Position numbers and translations under genes: made by a program. A DNA stretch of 37,820 bases. Origin: Gallionellaceae bacterium. GTDB taxonomy: Bacteria > Pseudomonadota > Gammaproteobacteria > Burkholderiales > Gallionellaceae. Location of the stretch: positions 1 through 37,820 of the forward strand of contig SCUU01000133.1 of the NCBI GenBank assembly GCA_004297065.1, given 5' to 3'. The number at the start of each line of letters is the position of its first letter. The stretch's first letter is position 1. The notes beneath the pieces were generated by a model, which was given only the letters and a program-made list of their open reading frames with translations, had not been told where the DNA came from and ran no database searches. Of the stretch, positions 35,799-37,820 are shown piece after piece.

Positions 35799-36695
35799 TT
35801 AGTCTTTCTTGATAGCGGCAATAGTGGCGGCAACTTCGGCCGCGTAATCTTCGACCTTCTTCTCGATGCCTTCGCCCACGACAAACATCTGGAACGCAGC
35901 CACCGTAGCGCCCTTGCTTTTCAGTAATTGCTCGACAGTCTGCTTGCCGTCTTCTGCCTTGACGAACACTTGGCCCAGCAGGGTCACGTCCTTGAGAAAT
36001 TTCTGCACGGTGCCTTCGGCGATCTTTTCCAGCATGGCTTCCGGCTTGCCGGCTTCCTTCGCTTTTTCGATCGCGATGCGGCGCTCGGTTGCGATGTCTT
36101 CCGAGTTTACGCCGGAAGCGTCGACCGACTTCGGCTTGCTGGCTGCAATGTGCATGGACAGATCGCGTCCCAAGGTTTCATCGCCACCGGTGTAGTTCAA
36201 CAACACACCGATCTTGCTGCCGTGCAGGTAGCAGGACAGATTGCCGGTAGAAGTCGCATAGCGTTCGAAACGACGGATCGTCACGTTCTCGCCCAGCTTC
36301 ATCACCAGCGCTTTGCGCGTCTCTTCCACCGTAGCCGAGCCCATAGGCAACGCCAGCAACGCGTCGATATCAGCCGGATCGTTCTCCGCCACGGCTTCCG
36401 CCACGCTCTTGGCGAATGCCACGAAGTCGTCGTTCTTGGCCACGAAGTCGGTCTCGCAGTTCACTTCGGCTACCGCACCGGCTTTACCGTCAGGCGTGAT
36501 AAACGCGCTGACCACGCCTTCGGCGGTCACACGCGATGCGGCCTTGCTGGCCTTCGCGCCGCTCTTGATGCGCAACAACTCTTCAGCCGCCTTGAAGTCG
36601 CCGTCAGTTTCCGTCAGCGCCTTTTTGCATTCCATCATGCCGAGACCAGTTGCCTGGCGCAGCTCCATAACCATCCCTGCGGTAATTGCCGCCAT
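35799..36695 (-). CDS. tsf: Translation elongation factor Ts
   Basis: EF-Ts exchanges GDP for GTP on EF-Tu. The 298 residues start with the UBA-like [20 protein letters not shown] region and contain the nucleotide-exchange motif TDFV (82-85). Length is typical of betaproteobacteria. It follows rpsB by 67 nt, with a terminator-like hairpin between them. Confidence 0.97.
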   Translation of the reverse strand: MAAITAGMVMELRQATGLGMMECKKALTETDGDFKAAEELLRIKSGAKASKAASRVTAEGVVSAFITPDGKAGAVAEVNCETDFVAKNDDFVAFAKSVAEAVAENDPADIDALLALPMGSATVEETRKALVMKLGENVTIRRFERYATSTGNLSCYLHGSKIGVLLNYTGGDETLGRDLSMHIAASKPKSVDASGVNSEDIATERRIAIEKAKEAGKPEAMLEKIAEGTVQKFLKDVTLLGQVFVKAEDGKQTVEQLLKSKGATVAAFQMFVVGEGIEKKVEDYAAEVAATIAAIKKD

Positions 36696-36722
36696 ATCGC
36701 ACTCCTAACAAATTACATTTAT

Positions 36723-36745
36723 AAAAAAAGGGGCTTGCGCCCCTT
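36723..36745 (-). terminator. Rho-independent terminator/attenuator between rpsB and tsf
   Basis: On the minus strand AAGGGGC-GCAA-GCCCCTT forms a 7-bp stem with a GNRA-type GCAA tetraloop, followed directly by a T-rich run. It would reduce tsf relative to rpsB transcripts. A terminator at this place is known in E. coli; its efficiency here is inferred. Confidence 0.85.
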
Positions 36746-36762
36746 CGTCCAGGAGAGGCTGC

Positions 36763-37485
36763 TTACGCGGCACTCGCCTCGACTTGTTCAGTCAATTCGG
36801 TCAGCGCATTGGCGCGGCCTTCCAGAATCGCATCGGCCACGCCGCGTGCATACAAGCGGATAGCCTGGCTGGAGTCGTCGTTACCGGGAATCACGAAATC
36901 CACGCCCAGAGGACTGTGGTTGGTATCAACCACGCCGATGACCGGGATGCCCAGCTTTTGCGCTTCAGTCACGGTACCCTTTTGGTAGCCGACGTCGATC
37001 ACGAAAATCGCCGACGGCAGACCTTGCATATCCTTGATACCACCCAGGCTGCGCTCCAGCTTTTCCAACTCGCGGCGCAACATCAGACCTTCCTTCTTGG
37101 AAACCTTCTCGATGCTGCCGTCGGCAACCATGGCTTCCAGTTCGCGCAGGCGCTTGATAGAGGTTTGCACAGTCTTGAAATTGGTCAGCATACCGCCCAA
37201 CCAGCGGTAATCAACATAAGGAGAACCCGCGCGGATCGCTTCTTCGCGGATGATTTCGCGCGCCTGGCGTTTGGTGGCAACAAACAGGATCGTGCCCTTT
37301 TTGGCAGACAGCTTGCTCACGTGCTTCAACGCATCGTTGAACATCGCGGCGGTCTTTTCCAGGTTGATGATGTGGATCTTGTTGCGATGACCGAAAATAA
37401 ACGGGGCCATCTTGGGATTCCAGAAACGGGTTTGGTGTCCGAAATGGACGCCGGCTTCCAGCATTTGACGCATTGTTACAGCCAT
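36763..37485 (-). CDS. rpsB: 30S ribosomal protein S2
   Basis: S2 is a late-assembling small-subunit protein. The 240 residues match S2 throughout: [49 protein letters not shown] and [22 protein letters not shown] lies 8 nt before the ATG. It heads the rpsB-tsf-pyrH-frr run and has a leader of about 165 nt. Confidence 0.98.
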   Translation of the reverse strand: MAVTMRQMLEAGVHFGHQTRFWNPKMAPFIFGHRNKIHIINLEKTAAMFNDALKHVSKLSAKKGTILFVATKRQAREIIREEAIRAGSPYVDYRWLGGMLTNFKTVQTSIKRLRELEAMVADGSIEKVSKKEGLMLRRELEKLERSLGGIKDMQGLPSAIFVIDVGYQKGTVTEAQKLGIPVIGVVDTNHSPLGVDFVIPGNDDSSQAIRLYARGVADAILEGRANALTELTEQVEASAA

Positions 37486-37650
37486 AATTGCTCCACAGTG
37501 TTAAGGGTTAAAGTCCACCACCCGTCAGCTTGACCCTGTGTCAACTCCGTCCAGCCTTCGACTGGTAACGGATTGCCTGACTTTGTTACAGGGCACCCCA
37601 ACATGAACGGGTGTGCGAATTATGTTTCCCGGCAAGCGCCGAACAAACAG
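37486..37650 (-). promoter_or_regulatory. rpsB leader, possible autoregulatory RNA
   Basis: The predicted 5' untranslated leader is long for a protein gene. It contains at least two short stems: GTAAC/GTTAC (around 37565-37590) and CACCC/GGGTG (around 37595-37615). In E. coli the rpsB leader binds S2 for feedback control, and a similar role is plausible here but not shown. No open frame is supported inside it. Confidence 0.4.
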
Positions 37651-37657
37651 GACGCGG

Positions 37658-37686
37658 ATTGTAACCGAAACGACAGACCAACTCAA
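37658..37686 (-). promoter_or_regulatory. Predicted sigma70-type promoter of the rpsB operon
   Basis: On the minus strand TTGAGT (37681-37686) and TACAAT (37658-37663) are exactly 17 bp apart and are followed by a GC-rich discriminator (CCGCGTCC). That combination is typical of stringently controlled ribosomal promoters, and DksA encoded in this window would be its co-regulator. The IS21 end at 37721 leaves only 34 bp of upstream sequence. Confidence 0.7.
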
Positions 37687-37720
37687 CTCGCCACAAGCTG
37701 CGTGTCGCGAGCTTTTGATC

Positions 37721-37820
37721 TGTCCGGTTTTGTAGCGCGCAATCTGTCCGGTTGTCATATTGCCCGAGGAGGGCGATATGAAGCCGACACAAGTGCTACA
37801 GGAGATACGGAAGATGAGAT
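37721..37820 (+). mobile_element. Left end of an IS21-family insertion sequence (partial)
   Basis: The element begins with TG at 37721. TGTCCGGTT repeats at 37721 and 37745, the same 24-nt spacing as at the other edge of the window. The istA reading frame starts within it. The terminal sequence closely matches the reverse complement of positions 68-100, so both belong to the same or a near-identical IS. Confidence 0.85.
37778..37820 (+). CDS. istA: IS21-family transposase IstA, N-terminal fragment (cut by window end)
   Basis: An ATG at 37778-37780 after a strong GAGGAGGG ribosome-binding site opens the frame MKPTQVLQEIRKMR, which runs off the window. This start resembles IstA proteins, whose first residues precede the helix-turn-helix that binds the terminal repeats. 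The identification rests more on the IS end than on these 14 residues. Confidence 0.7.
   Translation, partial: MKPTQVLQEIRKMR

Noticed and set aside
37520-37560. TTGACA-like -35 close to rpsB (minus strand, GTTGACACAGG)
   Set aside because: No -10-like hexamer lies 15-19 bp downstream; the upstream TTGAGT/TACAAT pair fits much better.
101-37720. A 37.6-kb composite transposon between two direct IS21 copies
   Set aside because: The segment contains essential chromosomal clusters in conserved order, and equal 100-nt IS overhangs at both edges are better explained by a contig break.
1-37820. CRISPR arrays, toxin-antitoxin pairs, phage genes or defence islands
   Set aside because: I saw no regularly spaced repeats and no such families on either strand.

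Overview
This 37.8-kb window is a bacterial chromosome segment, most probably from a betaproteobacterium of the Nitrosomonadales / Gallionellaceae type. That placement is inferred from the gene order of the fatty-acid and rpsB-to-rnhB clusters, the Gram-negative envelope genes and the Nap proteins; no rRNA or other marker here settles it. Almost every base is accounted for by recognisable genes. I found no CRISPR array, prophage, toxin-antitoxin pair or defence island, and nothing I would call a wholly new system. The unusual material lies in the seams between housekeeping blocks.

Layout from left to right. Positions 1-100 are the right end of an IS21-family element. A tRNA-Leu(UAA) gene follows, then on the minus strand a minimal periplasmic nitrate reductase pair (napA-napB), an exported L,D-transpeptidase and a decayed IS30-family transposase fragment. 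Positions 5.2-15.5 kb hold one long minus-strand run: yceD-rpmF-plsX-fabH-fabD-fabG-acpP-fabF-pabC-mltG-tmk-holB-tatD. It covers fatty-acid initiation and elongation, with folate, peptidoglycan-processing, dTMP and replication-clamp-loader genes behind it. From 15.6 to 21.6 kb the genes face right: maf, dksA, glgB, a Lys/Ala-rich DUF2934 protein, pgi and a MazG-like pyrophosphohydrolase. Positions 21.7-22.8 kb contain two adjoining minus-strand gene wrecks, a RIO-type kinase and a SAM-dependent methyltransferase. One of them carries a copy of a 62-64 bp palindromic element that also occurs between lpxA and lpxB.

From 22.8 to 37.5 kb everything is again on the minus strand: rpsB-tsf-pyrH-frr-uppS-cdsA-dxr-rseP-bamA-skp-lpxD-fabZ-lpxA-lpxB-rnhB, then a CopD-like membrane protein. 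This is the conserved proteobacterial block joining translation factors, isoprenoid and phospholipid synthesis, outer-membrane assembly and lipid A synthesis. Several genes overlap by 1-14 nt, which suggests translational coupling. The supported regulatory signals are a sigma70-type promoter with a GC-rich discriminator before rpsB, a rpsB-tsf intercistronic terminator, an internal acpP promoter, a dksA promoter and a dksA terminator.

Positions 37721-37820 are the left end and istA start of an IS21-family element whose terminal repeats match those at the left edge. Exactly 100 nt of IS sequence is present at each edge, both in the same orientation. The window therefore looks like a whole assembly contig that stopped in a multicopy IS, rather than a true composite transposon.
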